Under the pieces are notes generated by a model. That model was not told the origin of the DNA and searched no databases. It saw only the letters and a list, made by a program, of their open reading frames with translations. Positions 34,930 to 46,301 of a stretch of 64,000 nucleotides of DNA are shown one piece after another. This stretch comes from Paramarasmius palmivorus. Its lineage: Eukaryota; Basidiomycota; Agaricomycetes; Agaricales; Marasmiaceae. A program made the position numbers and the translations under genes. The stretch's first letter is position 1. Every line of letters starts with the position of its first letter. The stretch spans positions 1-64,000 of the forward strand of contig JAYKXP010000050.1 of the NCBI GenBank assembly GCA_037176845.1, read 5' to 3'.

Positions 34930-37900
34930 ATGGCTCATTCTCATGAGGCAGAGAATTCTTCTCAAGTACTGAACTCTTTCGAACTTGAGTATTCTCCTCA
35001 TTCTCCTGTGCCAACATTCTTCGACCAGCAACATTTCTCTGACAATTCTTTCGATTCGGAAACCTCACGAAACATCAAACTCTACACGCTCAGCCTCGCC
35101 AAAAACCCCTTCACGTCCTAATCCGAATCGCACCATGCCCTTCCCACCTCACTTTCTCCTGTCCAAGTCAGGCGCATCATTCGAATATGATAATGGCTCG
35201 TCATGAGGCCAGCTTCAAAGGCGATACACCCTTCGGCAAGGGTGCTGTAGACCACGTCGCTCACGAGCAACAATCACGGCACCAGGACTACAAACCTTTC
35301 GTCAAAAACGAGGCCATAGTTCCACTTGACCCTTACCTCGAACAAGTCCTACAGACAGACTCCATTACACCCGAAGACCAAGACATCCTTGATGACATCG
35401 GCAGCTCCCCAGAATTCCACAACTTACTGGGTGCGTATACCAGAAAGATGGCGAAGGAGCCTGAACGCTATCCTCCTTTTGTGGACCTTTGCAATACTGT
35501 AATTCAACGAATGAAGGAAAAGGGTCTGACAGCGCCGAGTCAACGTTCACAAGGCGCGTCCCACTTGAGACTTTGCTTGCTCTTCATACTGACATCTCAT
35601 CTTTAATCTAGTAAAGGGCAAGAAGCCTAAAGCCGTACAACACTCTTTGCTGGGCGTTCGAAGAAGCGACCGGATTGCTGGCCAACGTCGCCCACAGTTG
35701 ACATCCGCCAGTGCAAGCTGCGACCCACAACCCCCTCGTTCCACTGACAATCCTTTGAATGTCGTCTCAGGCACAGGTAAACGCTCTCGGGACGCATTGG
35801 ACGACACTGGTGATAGCACCCAGTCGTCTGCTAAACGCAAAAGGCTCAACGAGTCTTCAAATGGTTGGTGCCTCCAATGTGCCAGCTATGCACTGGAGAT
35901 GTTCAACCGTGGCGGAGTACGCACGCACGTCGTCGGCATTCTCATCGTTGACGATGAGTTGCAGCTCTCCCTCTACACTCGTTCTGGATCATGCCACACG
36001 GAAAAATTCTCGTTCGTCGACAACTCTCGCACCTTCCTTCGTTTACTGCTGGCATTTTCTCGCATGTCTCTCGCTGATTGGGGTATCGTTCCTGAAATTC
36101 AGTCCGTGAGGCTCAGCGAGCCTTCCCTTGCTCTTGAACCTCACACGATCGACAGCTTCATCTTTTCAAAGCAAACCTTCGTCCTAAATGGCGTCAAGTA
36201 CGTTCTTGAAGAGGTTTCCATATTTCCTCGAGGTCTTGTCAGCAGGGGAACGTGGATTATTCGCGCCACCTTCAAGCAGGATACTACAAAGATTCGCGTT
36301 GTGGTCAAAATCTGTACTGCGCAACCGACAGAATGGAGTTTCGTTGACACTGCTGTTACTACTGCAAAGTCCGACGACAAGCATGCTTGGGTCCTAAGTC
36401 ACTTGCCTGAGATCTATAATCGCAGCAAGAAGGATGTAGAAATGTTTTCATCGTTGTTCAGAATTGATTACGAGAAGCGGGCGCTCAGCGTTTTGGTTGC
36501 CGAACAGCTGCAACCTTTGACGGACCTCACGGATCCCCAAGAAATGGCGTCAGCATTCAAGGACACTATTGAGGGCACGTTTTTCTTTTTCCTTCTTGTT
36601 CATCCATGCTCATGTTCCTTTAGCCCACCAGTGGCTCGTTCTGAACCCAAAGATCATACACCGTGATATCAGCGTCAATAACCTGATGTACCGACGCATC
36701 GGTGGCAAGGTCTACGGCGTCTTGAACGACTATGACCTTGCATGTTTGAAGTTCTAGTGTTGCACAAGCTCAGGCTCAGAGCCGTGGGCCGGCCTGAGCC
36801 GACTGTAATTGAGCCTGAGCCGGGCCCGACCTTTTTCGAGGCTCACAAAGGGCTCAGGCTCAGGCTCTAACTTTGGTGGGCCGTGAGCCTGGGGCTTGGG
36901 CCTTAGTTTTGTGAGTGCAAAAAATAAAGGTGCTTGGGGACATTTCGCACCTTTGGGTGCATTTCGGCGCTAATATTGGCTTTTTTGAAGTTTCCCATAT
37001 GCATGGCGAACCCGCGGAAAACTTTTTCGAAGGTAATGCATTCACGGCGGCATCAGGGTGGCATTCACTAAGCGTTCGACTCGTCTTTCATTTGTTTACC
37101 TTTGTTCTTTCCTCCCTGCATCAACGTGTTCAACGCGTACCAATGCTAGCAGACGACGCTTCAACCTGGATTGCTTCACTGTAAAGGAACCTTGGAACAT
37201 GTGGAAGTCATCGGAGTCGCTGACTACTGCCATCATTGTCCTTGGTATTGCCTCGTGTAGCATTCAAATTGATCCAGGTCGATTCCTCGAAACTTCCATG
37301 TCAACCTGCGCCGCTGGGATAATGATGGGGGTTTCTGGAATTGCTGTCTGTGGATAAAGCCATGGTGAGTTGTGACACCTGGTCCATTCTAATCATCACT
37401 CACAGCTACGAGTCAAAGGAAATGTTTGGGCATCTTATATTGTGCGCGAGCACGATAGAACAAGAAAAAGAATGCTCGGTCACCTCAGAATAACACTTCA
37501 GTATGGTTTTCTAGCAGGATATAATTCTTCGAGCACTATCACTCCCAGCCACCATACGAGCCGTGGCTTGAGCCTGAGCCGGGCCCAAGCCGGCCTGAAT
37601 CGACGGCCTAAAGCCCGGCTCATGGATCCAGTGAGCCTGAGCCCTCTGAAGCCGAGCCTGAGCCACGGTATTTGAGCCGGGCCTGAGCCCGTGAAACACT
37701 ACATGATGTTTCATCCACGAACACAATGTTCCCACATCGAAGCAACGTAGTGGCACGAAACCCTTCATCGCTATCGAGCTGTTAGGAGAGAAATCGGAGG
37801 AGGACAAGCATTACGTGAGGTATGACCTAGAGTCGTTCTTGTATGCGTTTGCTTGGATTATTGGTCGTTTCGAGGATAGAAAACAGATCGCCAACCCGCC

Positions 37901-38231
37901 GTATGAAAAATGGTCGCAGGGCACGTGGGAGGAGGTCCGGACAGCCAAGATCAGCTGGCTTCTTGTATCTGAACGGAAAGCTACGCAGACTTACAAATCG
38001 CTTTTGCCTGTGTTGATTCCCATGATCCATGTTTTTGTAAAGGGCCACCAAGACCATCAGTATGCGGAGGACCGCAACCTAATGTCAGGCCTTCCTGAAA
38101 CTGCACCCCTCACTACCACCGACGGACAGGTGTACGATTTGGCGACCCTTGGTGGTAATGTCACACATGAAACGGTCCTTGTAGTTTTCAATAACGTCGT
38201 CCCTGGTGGACGTTCAACTTCGAGTCGCTAG
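34930..38231 (+). pseudogene. FunK1-family fungal protein kinase gene interrupted by a transposon
   Basis: N-terminal exons are uncertain; an ATG at 34930 (MAHSHEAENSSQVLNSFELE) and one at 35187 are candidates. From 35200 the FunK1 pattern is clear: ILDDIGSSPEFHNLLGAYTR, then LGVRRSDRIAGQRR, SKQTFVLNGVKYVLEEV, GTWIIRATFKQDTTKIRVVV (catalytic Lys region), and after an intron NPKIIHRDISVNNLMYRR and GVLNDYDLA. There the frame enters a 0.95-kb element (36755-37701). It resumes with CFIHEHNVPTSKQRSGTKPF, the segment expected next in FunK1, and continues through HYVRYDLESFLYAFAWIIGR to a stop at 38231. In-frame stop TAG at 36754-36756 follows the left junction, so unless the element is spliced the product lacks its activation segment and C-lobe. 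FunK1 kinases are expanded in Agaricomycetes; roles mostly unknown. Confidence 0.75.
36755..37701. mobile_element. hAT-like non-autonomous element (947 bp) in the FunK1 kinase domain
   Basis: The ends are inverted repeats: TAGTGTTGCACAAGCTCAGG from 36755 and TAGTGTTTCACGGGCTCAGG from 37701 on the other strand. Subterminal DNA on both sides is a degenerate GGCTCAGGC / GCCTGAGCC array (36766-36900 and 37560-37690). The target is visible: coding sequence breaks after ...CTTGCATGTTT (36747) and resumes ...GATGTTTCATCC (37705), so ATGTTT is repeated at both junctions and GCATGTTT/TGATGTTT would be an 8-base duplication with two differences. No transposase is encoded. Terminal form and approximate 8-base duplication fit hAT. 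Confidence 0.75.
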
Positions 38232-38328
38232 TGTACTACGTAGGATGCTTGTATTTTTGATAATAATGTCATTACGCTGTTGTCGCTACTATATCTCAGT
38301 TTTACATAGGCCATGTACCGGTTAGATA

Positions 38329-38359
38329 TTGGCTGCTTTTTGAGATTTGGAATTTGAAA
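38329..38359 (+). repeat. 31-base direct repeat, right copy
   Basis: Identical to 34657-34687. It lies 177 bases upstream of the TDG-B start, whereas the left copy lies downstream of TDG-A. Confidence 0.9.
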
Positions 38360-38535
38360 GCTTGGAGGCCTTGAGCTCGGTCGGGCCTGTTGTACATATG
38401 TGTAAAGATCGATGTCAGGCTCTCTTGTTCCTACCCTCTTCGCCAGCTGCCAGCAGCTACCTCAGCACAATTTGAGTCTCCTCATAGCAATAAATCTACA
38501 AGAAACAGAAGACAGCGTCTTGCCAACTTCTGACA

Positions 38536-39921
38536 ATGTCATCATCAGAGCTGGACACCGCTCCATCACTTGAACTGCGACGTTCACCTCGGAAACGACA
38601 AGCACGGATTATTCCCGACTCATCTACGGTGACACCCAGGAAGAAAAATGCTTCAACAATTGATTCACCTACAAAACAACTTGCCAAACTCGATTTGGGA
38701 CCGCCAGCAACAAAGGCCGACAATGGTACAAACGCAATAAGCGACATTTCCACAGAGGGACTGGGCAATAGTACACCCCAAACTCCCAGCAGGAGAGGAA
38801 CAAGACGACCAACTAAAACAGAAGATTTGCTAGGTCTCCCTGGCACGTCCAGGAGTAGCCCCAGGCGCCGTCAACGCGATGTCTCGGACGAAGAGAGTGA
38901 GGTGGACCAGGAACTTGAGGGCTCACCGTCGAAGAAGCAGAGGCGGGGAATTGCAGGCCCAGATAAATATGCACACCTGGAGAAGCTCACGGACAGGCTA
39001 CGTGTCGAGTTAGATGGTGAGCATGCCTTTCAACTCGGGAATGTTCTTTGCTGATGGACGTCAAGTCATCTTCTGTGGGATCAAGTACGCATATTCTGCA
39101 AACACTCTCATTCCAAAGTCCTCACCACTCATTAGTCCAGGCGTAAAATCTGCAACGATAGGCTTTCACTTTGGTAATCCCAGTAATCGGTTTTGGAAGA
39201 CACTACATTTTTCAGGTCGGTGTAGAACATCCTTCTTGACAATCATTGGCTGAGGTAGGTTCCCGATATCCTTAGGTTTCACACCCACCCTTCTTCCGCC
39301 TTCGGATGGACCCACTCTTCCAGAGAGGTACAATTTAGGCTTGGTAGGTCGGGTTCGCCTTGCTTCGAAAGAATTTGTGTTGACCACCTCCATCTCACAG
39401 ACAGATTTAGTGGAGAGGCCGACTGCGGAGGCAAGCCACAGCTTCTGAATAATAGCAAATTGTTCGCTCAACAATCATGTCCCAGGCCAAAGAGCTAACC
39501 AAGCAAGAAAAAGTTGCCTCTGTTCCTGGTCTCTTGGAGAAAATCGCCCGCTGTCAACCTCGAATTGTTTGTTTCATTGGCCTAGACATGAGCACCATCG
39601 TTCGAAACCGTGCCGTCGGGGGTACAGGTCCTCAGAAGCCTGGTCTTATGGAATTCAAACTCACCTACCCTGAACCTCAAGCTGGAGTTAAGGAGACGCT
39701 ATTTTGGGCCGTGCCCAGCACATCGGGACTTGTTGCGGGCTATAGCGTATGTTTATACATACCGACGTTGGAACATATATTGACCCCATTTTGGTCGTTA
39801 GCAAGACAAGCTTACTGGCTACTTTGAGCAGGTAAAGAAGTTGTTGGACGATGTCAAGCAAGGCTCGGCGGATACTGCTCATTTTACGGTGGTGCAGTTA
39901 CCGCTGCCTCCGTTAGACTAG
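38536..39921 (+). CDS. Mismatch-specific thymine/uracil-DNA glycosylase (TDG/MUG), paralogue B
   Basis: The ATG at 38536 opens a disordered basic N-terminus (LELRRSPRKRQARIIPDSST; SPRRRQRDVSDEES). The core starts PDKYAHLEKLTDRLRVELD. The catalytic GINPGVKSA is rebuilt over an intron (GGGATCAA|GTACGC..CATTAG|TCCAGG) and is canonical, unlike the Ala variant of paralogue A. Then come IGFHFGNPSNRFWKTLHFSG, LPERYNLGLTDLVERPTAE, VASVPGLLEKIARCQPRIVC and FWAVPSTSG. Ends VVQLPLPPLD, TAG at 39919-39921. It removes uracil or thymine opposite guanine. The gene converges on Fet3-A with a ~180-base gap. Confidence 0.87.
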
Positions 39922-40101
39922 CTGCTCCAAATCTCGTATGCATGTGCTATCTTGCTCTCCTTGCTCTCATATGTTGCTATCTCTCTGACCACCTTTCTTG
40001 ACTTTGTGCTGTTTGTTGATTGCTCAGGTTCGTTCAACGTATATATTTTACTACAGTAATTCATAGTTTGATACCCATTACGAGTCCTTACCAAAGGCTA
40101 T

Positions 40102-42522
40102 TTATGACTTTCGTACAAGACCGAACAGCCGTCTCCTACTCTTCTCATTCATGTGCGTCTTTGCTTCGTGTTCATATTCCTCATCAGTGATACCGCCCCC
40201 AAACGAATACCACGCTACAGCCAACATCCCAACTACAGCTGCTAAGACACATCTGTGCGATTCACTAGTTAGTGCTGTTGGAGAGATATTACATGGACTG
40301 TACTTACCCTGTCATTGCACCAATCGCTCTGGGGGTCCATCCTAACCTCAGTGGGAATGGTCCAGTTGGCAATCCACTCAGGTCGTCAGGCGATGAATGT
40401 CCAGCGGCGTTCCCTGACGTCGATATACCAAGATTTGCGCAGTTATCGAACAACGCCTGTGGAATGCTGCTATTGAGCTTCTGGGCTTCAAGAGGTGCTT
40501 CGATGAGCTGTAAGGCAAGTCCAGCATCGAGGCTCCATTGGTTCGTAGCTGCGGATCAACGAAAGGTTATCGGGCATTGCGCAATTCGGAGTGAGAATAC
40601 ATACGTTGTAGGAGCCACACCCCAGGATTGTCCGCAACTACCCGTAGAGTCACCGATCCTCCAGAGGGCACTTCAAACGTATCTCTGCGCAACGGGTTCG
40701 ACAAGTCGCTGGGTAGAGGTGGGTTGAGGGTCGTATCGGCTGACTTGTAATCTTGTGCTCGGTTCACAAGCATTGGTCTATGCCCGTGGAGATAGCTGTA
40801 TCGAACCGACTTGAGCGTGCGAGTTGAGATTAGTATAGCAGTGAACTTACAAGGAATGTGTTCTAGTGTCTCCGTTCTTGATAACCAGATCGACCACGTC
40901 CATGTCGTTGACAACAAAACTTGATGGTCCGTATGCTTGCTGATCCGCCGCATTGCTTCCGAGACTAAGCTCGCTGAATACGGCAGGAATTTCAGGCAAG
41001 TTATATGTGACGCGATTGAACATCCCATGGTTCTTTCCGTCATCAAGCGTTTCGAATGTGACCTCAAACTCGAGAGTTGTGGTAGCACCAGGAACCGCTT
41101 CGCGCTGAACGGGGACGAGAGTAGTTTCGTCTAAGCGCGTATAGCTTGCGACGGGGCCACTGTTTGTCGTTTGAGAGGAGGAGGAGTAAGTTACCGAGGA
41201 CGTGACGTCTGTCAAGTGTTTTAGCAATCTGCATAATATAAAGTCAGAGAAGGCTACTCACTGAAGTTGACGGGTTTGGAGATATCCCTGAACATGCTAC
41301 CGTCCATGTTTGCATGCACTGCCCAATTAGAGGATGTATCGTTCCTTGCAGTGACCAAAACAGAATATCTTTGACCGGCTGCTAGGTTCAGCATGGTTGC
41401 AGGAGTCTCCGTGACATCAGTCTGAATACAGAGATATCAGTTTACCAGGTTCTAGAGACATACGAGGTGGTCACGTACACCATCGACCTCGATCTAAGCG
41501 ATTTCATGTCATCCTGTACTGCAAAGGCTATGAGGTGAAGGAGACTTACAACTTGCATGTCATGCCCATCGACCCAGAAGAAGAAACTAGCAAATGCCGA
41601 AGTATTTAAGACTCGGAGACGATAGGTTCTCCCCGGCTGAAATGGTAACGAAGATTTCTCGTTGAAGCCAACGGACCCCGAAGAAGTATCACCAATGGGT
41701 GTTAGGTAGGTCCCGTTTTGCGCGAAATAGACGACAGCGGAGTCTGTAGTATTCTTCGGTGAGATAGAAGATGTATGTTTTTCTGAAACACGCATACCTG
41801 GGACAGGCTCTACGCCAGCGGGATTCCCAATATTCAATAGCTGTTCGCGAAGTGTAGCATGCTCATCGTGGTACCAATCTCCGAGGATGACTGTGAATTC
41901 CTCGTCATACGTGTGAACCTCTTTCGGGGGATGAAGGGTCAGTGGTCCCCGGAGACCATCAACACGCTGGCCCTGAGAATGTGTTCATGTCAATCTTTGA
42001 GGTTAATGCGAAAATAGACTCCTGACATTAGCCTCGGCATACACCCAATAAGTACCCGATTGATTGAGTGTGTTCGTGGGAATGACGTAGTCGAGTGTAC
42101 CACCAGGAGGTATACCACTAGTTAATCATTGAGCTTCAATGAAACTGGACACCGAAGTCGGAAGCCGAAACAGACCATTCAGAGATGCCTAAAGTACCAT
42201 CCATCCAAAAGGAATTATTGAAAGATATGCCGTGATGGTGTAGTGTAGTGACTTGGTCGAGCATATTCTTAGCATGAAGAATGAGCGAATCGGTCGTTTG
42301 AAGCTGAATTGGGGGCGGTCTAAACCGTTCGCTTCAGTACATTACGATCAAAAGCGAATGAAAGAAAACTCACGGCCAGGTATTGTTCACCCCAATTACG
42401 CGACGTTGCGCGAGGCCATCTGGGTTGACCTGTTCAACAAACGTGATATCCCACCAGATTTCTTGGACAGCAGCAACCGCAGCAGTGCTGAGAAAAGCTA
42501 CAGAGACGAATGAAGGCCACAT
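40102..42522 (-). CDS. Fet3-like multicopper ferroxidase paralogue A, copper ligands lost (pseudo-ferroxidase)
   Basis: The ATG at 42520-42522 gives a short signal peptide (MWPSFVSVAFLSTAAVAAVQ) and then EIWWDITFVEQVNPDGLAQR. The Fet3 frame is complete through about nine GT-AG introns to a C-terminal membrane segment (CVLAAVVGMLAVAWYSFGGG) and a cytoplasmic tail; stop at 40102. Copper motifs compared with Fet3-B: L1 LHHHG kept; L2 WVYAEANGQ where B has WVHAHASGQ; L3 HSFYLHGH where B has HPFHLHGH; L4 VWLLQPTNQWSLDAG where B has VWFFHCHIEWHLEAG. The T1 Cys, one T1 His and most T2/T3 His ligands are therefore gone. The acidic EPVPD and HANMD segments, related to Fet3 iron binding, are kept. It should be unable to oxidise Fe(II). 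It is divergent from Ftr1-A. Confidence 0.85.
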
Positions 42523-43058
42523 TGCTTGGGGCGGGTGATTAGGCTAAGCGAAGACTGGCAGGCTATTATATGTATGATCTTTCGCAAATATACAATGTAC
42601 TCTCACAGTATATCGCTTCCGGAGATGTTTGGTATGTGGAAGTGGTTGCTCATGGCGGTTTATCCCAGGGTGAGTTCTTGCTGAGAATTTTGGAGTTGAA
42701 GGGCAGTCGTTCTGCCAATGCTGCGGGTGAAAATAGTATCTAGACGAAGGAAATGCTGTAGAGTGTTGGGAGTTTTTCCAAAAGCTAGTGCATTGAAGGG
42801 TTCGTTGTACGACATGAGGGTAGAGAACAAGTGGTGAAAGTGGTCAGGTGTGAGAGTGATAAGCTATTATCAGATAAAGATCAGAGATAAGATGTGAAGG
42901 CAGGATAAGATCGTGAGTCAAAACGTCTGAACTCAGCCAAAAAAAACTTCCATGTCCTACGAATTTCATTCTCGTCGTCTTCTTCTGCCTGGGATTCTAA
43001 GAATGAACACAGTATTTCTACGTCCAATACTTGGCTCCGTAGCCCCGTGAACCCCATC
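42523..43058. promoter_or_regulatory. Bidirectional promoter of Fet3-A and Ftr1-A with GATA-site cluster
   Basis: The 536 bases between the two divergent ATGs contain a cluster at 42857-42909: TGATAAG (42857), ATCAGATAA (42869-42877), AGATAAG (42885-42891) and GGATAAG (42903-42909). ATCWGATAA is the established binding consensus of fungal iron-responsive GATA repressors (SreA/Urbs1 type), which shut iron-uptake genes off when iron is plentiful. The cluster is ~150 bases from the Ftr1-A start. Confidence 0.7.
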
Positions 43059-44661
43059 ATGGCGAAGAGCCTGTTCTCAGTACCCATCTTTTTTATCGTT
43101 TTCCGTGAAACCCTCGAGGCAGCAATCATCGTTTCTGTGCTTCTTGGACTTGCGGAACAGATAGTTCAAGATGATCCCGCTCGTATAGCGGGTACAAGGT
43201 CGACATCTTCGCGTGCACAGGACCCGAAAGAACCTACTTCCTCAACGGAGCAAGAATCAAATGACGATGTCCAGCGCCGTCGTCTCATCCGCAAGCTGCG
43301 ATGGAATGTGGGTGTCAATCTCCTCCTTCTACAAATCCCTGAACATTCACGTTGATAGATACTACTTGGAGCAGCGATTGGGCTGTTCATTGCTCTTGCA
43401 ATTGGAGCGGCGTAAGCCTTTGACGTGGCAACGATATCGCACAGGCACTCAGTTAGCTGCGCAGGTTCATAGCCGTCTGGTTCACCCAAGCCGCCAATCT
43501 TTGGGAGAAATCCGAGGAATTGTGGGAAGGTGAGCTCCCATGTTCTCTTAGCCGAGTCTGCGGACTGATTTGAATACTTCAAGGCATCTTCGAATTGATT
43601 GCTTCCATCGTCATTTTCGCTATGGGTATCACTATGCTCAAGTTGGATCGAGGTAAGGATTCACAGCAGTTCTTTGCATCTGACAAGCTCACAATCAACA
43701 TGATAATAGCCAAAGCCAAGTGGCGACTCAAGCTTCAACGTGCCTTTGATGATAACAGTGAGTAGCCATGCCTTGCAACTGTCATTCATAGCTTAACAAG
43801 CTTGGTTCAGTTACTGCGGACAATCAAGGCAAAACCGGCAAATGGGTCTTATTTATCCTCCCGTTGATCACTGTTCTTCGAGAAGGTATCTGTTTACCTC
43901 AAGCTACACAGAAACAGCTCTCTGATGGCATTTAGGTATTGAGGCTGTAGTTTTCGTAGGCGGTGTATCTCTTGGCGAACCAGCTACCGCCATTCCTATC
44001 GCCACCATTGTCGGAATCATCTGCGGTTTCATATGCGGTTACCTCATTTACCAATTTGCCAGCCGAACCAGTACGTTCACCCACTCATCCTCCGAATGTA
44101 TAACCTCATCTCCACCTTCTAGCCCTCACCATCTTCCTCGTAGTGATGACCAACTTCCTCTTATTGATCGGCGCAGGACTATTCGCTCGTTCTATCGCTT
44201 CGTTCGAGAAGAACGCTTTCAACCACTTGCTCGGTCCCCATATCGATGATATCGAAGGCGATGGGCCTGGTACATTCCAAGTTCAGGGTAACGTTTGGCA
44301 CTTGGAATGCTGCGACGACAGTGGCTGGTCCGTATTCGGAGCCATCTTTGGATGGACGAGCAACGCTACCATAGGCAGGACCCTAGCCTACCCCCTGTAT
44401 TGGATCTGTGTCGTTATTGCGCTGGTTTACTTGAAGTTCCGAGAGGTGAGCTGAATTCTGATGTTGGCTTCGACGTCGGATAATTGACAGCTTTGTCACC
44501 TACAGGGTCGAACGACACTCTTTGGGTACGAATCTTCTACTGGAGCACGCAGGAGAATGAGGCGTCAAGAGAAAGCAGCTGTGAGGTCGGAACAAGAGGG
44601 TCAAAGTAACGATACTGAATCCGGTGCTACCGAAGAATCACCTACGGTAGAAGTCAAGTAA
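43059..44661 (+). CDS. ftr1: High-affinity iron permease Ftr1, paralogue A
   Basis: The start chosen is ATG 43059 ([20 protein letters not shown]), which aligns exactly with paralogue B. The first RExxE iron motif is in that opening ([10 protein letters not shown]). The second is VLREGIEAVVFVGGVSLGEP (about 43885-43980). Seven hydrophobic helices are evident, among them [69 protein letters not shown] and TLAYPLYWICVVIALVYLKF. The cytosolic tail (ESSTGARRRMRRQEKAAVRS) ends at TAA 44659-44661. Introns are short and keep frame. Ftr1 carries Fe(III) into the cell in a plasma-membrane complex with Fet3. Confidence 0.92.
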
Positions 44662-44718
44662 ACTCGTTCTTATTTTCATCGACCAATCTAGGTTCTCTTT
44701 TCCGAATCGCCTGACCTG

Positions 44719-44757
44719 TCTTATCAGATAGCATTTATCAGATAAGGACGGATAAGG
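44719..44757. promoter_or_regulatory. GATA-site cluster at the axis between the convergent Ftr1 genes
   Basis: CTTATCAGATAG (44720-44731), TTATCAGATAAGG (44735-44747, containing ATCAGATAA) and GGATAAGG (44750-44757) lie in the 214-base gap between the two Ftr1 stop codons. Their place at 3' ends is unusual for promoter elements. Confidence 0.55.
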
Positions 44758-44875
44758 GATATTTATATACATCGCTGTCAATATCGAATGCGAAATATGC
44801 GAGTAAGCAGGACGTTGGTGGCAAGGTGCTGATCGTACCAAACCGAACCGAATTTCATTGATTCATCCTAAGAGG

Positions 44876-46301
44876 TTACTTGCTTGATTCGTCGCTTTCT
44901 TCGACTTTTTCCTGCGAAACATTGTCGACCCTATGCGCGTTTTTCTCCCTGTGATAACGACGTCGAGCACCTGCAGTGGATTCACGTCCAAAGAGCGTCG
45001 TGCGGCCCTAAAAAATGTTCACTAGACACTCCTGACACAGACAGACCAACTGACCTCCTTGAACTTGAAGTACACCAACGTAATCATGACCGCGATCCAG
45101 TAGAATACGTAACTCAATACCGTGCCAAGCGTTGCGTTGTTCGTCCAACCAAAGATGGCATTAAACACCGACCACCCTTCACTATCAAGGTTGTTATCGG
45201 GGTTGCAACAATCCAAGTGCCAGACGTTTCCCCGAACATCGTAGGATCCAGGACCATCACCACCAGCATCGTCAACTTCTGCACCGAGAAGTTGGTTAAA
45301 GGCGTGTTTTTCGAAGGCTCCAACCGCTCGTGAGAAGAGGCCAGCACCGATGAGAAGAAGAAGGTTGGTCATGGCGATGAGGAATATGGTGAGGGTAGCG
45401 CGACTGGCGAATTGGTAAATGAGGTAACCGCAGATGAAGCCCGCGACGATGCCGACAATGGTAGCAATGGGAATTGAGGTTGCTGGTTGACCGAGGGCTA
45501 CGCCGCCGACGAAGATTACCGCTTCTAGACCCTCACGAAGAACGGTAATGAAAGGAAGGATGAAGAGTGCCCATTTTCCAGTTTTGCCTTCTCTATCGCC
45601 AGAAACTAGGACGCAATCCATGAGTCATTCGGTCTTTGAAAGGTTCAGATAATTTACCCTTGGAATCAAACGCGTTCTGGAGTTTGATGCGCCATTTAGC
45701 CCTAGCACGTTCCATCTTGAGCATGGAAACACCCATGACGAAGATCATCAGACTGGCTATTAGCTCAAAGACTCCTGTATGAGAAAATCATTAACAAACC
45801 CCGGTGAAATGAGCGCCAGGACACCAACCTTCCCAAATTTCCTCCGATTTGGCCCACAAGTTTGAGGCGCGCGTAAACCAAACAGCGATGAAACTGTTCC
45901 ACTTGTGTGAGCGAGACAAAGGGATCATGACACGTAGAGCAGGCTCACGCTGCTCCGATAGCAAACGCTACAAGAAAGCCTAAACCAGCACCAAGAAAGA
46001 TCTAAAAGAGGATGTGTTTAAACTGTGAGCATGCGGAAGGTTTATAGACGCGGCCCACCTGGACACGAAGCCGTCGAACGAGACGACGGCGTTGTACTTG
46101 GTTATCTTCACTTGCTTCCTCGGACGGACGATTTCCATCTGGCTGCGAGGTATTGCTGGTAGTCGTTGTCGCGCGGCTGAGCTCTCCGTTGTCCACGATT
46201 TGCTCTGCCAGTCCCAGCAAAACAGAAATGATGATTGCAGCTTCCAGGGTTTCTCGGAAGACGATGAAGAAAATGGGGACTGAAAACAGGTCCTTAGCCA
46301 T
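44876..46301 (-). CDS. ftr1: High-affinity iron permease Ftr1, paralogue B
   Basis: The start is ATG 46299-46301 ([20 protein letters not shown]); an upstream in-frame ATG at 46340 exists, but conservation with paralogue A favours 46301. The second RExxE motif is [20 protein letters not shown], and the helices match those of Ftr1-A ([56 protein letters not shown]). A cysteine pair occurs in [18 protein letters not shown], with six residues more than in A. The first cytosolic loop ([20 protein letters not shown]) differs strongly from A. It ends with an acidic tail ([14 protein letters not shown]), stop at 44876. Divergent from Fet3-B, its likely functional partner. Confidence 0.92.

Noticed and set aside
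36915..37184. Open frame inside the FunK1 insertion as a transposase
   Set aside because: Only ~90 codons, with no transposase motif; the element looks non-autonomous.
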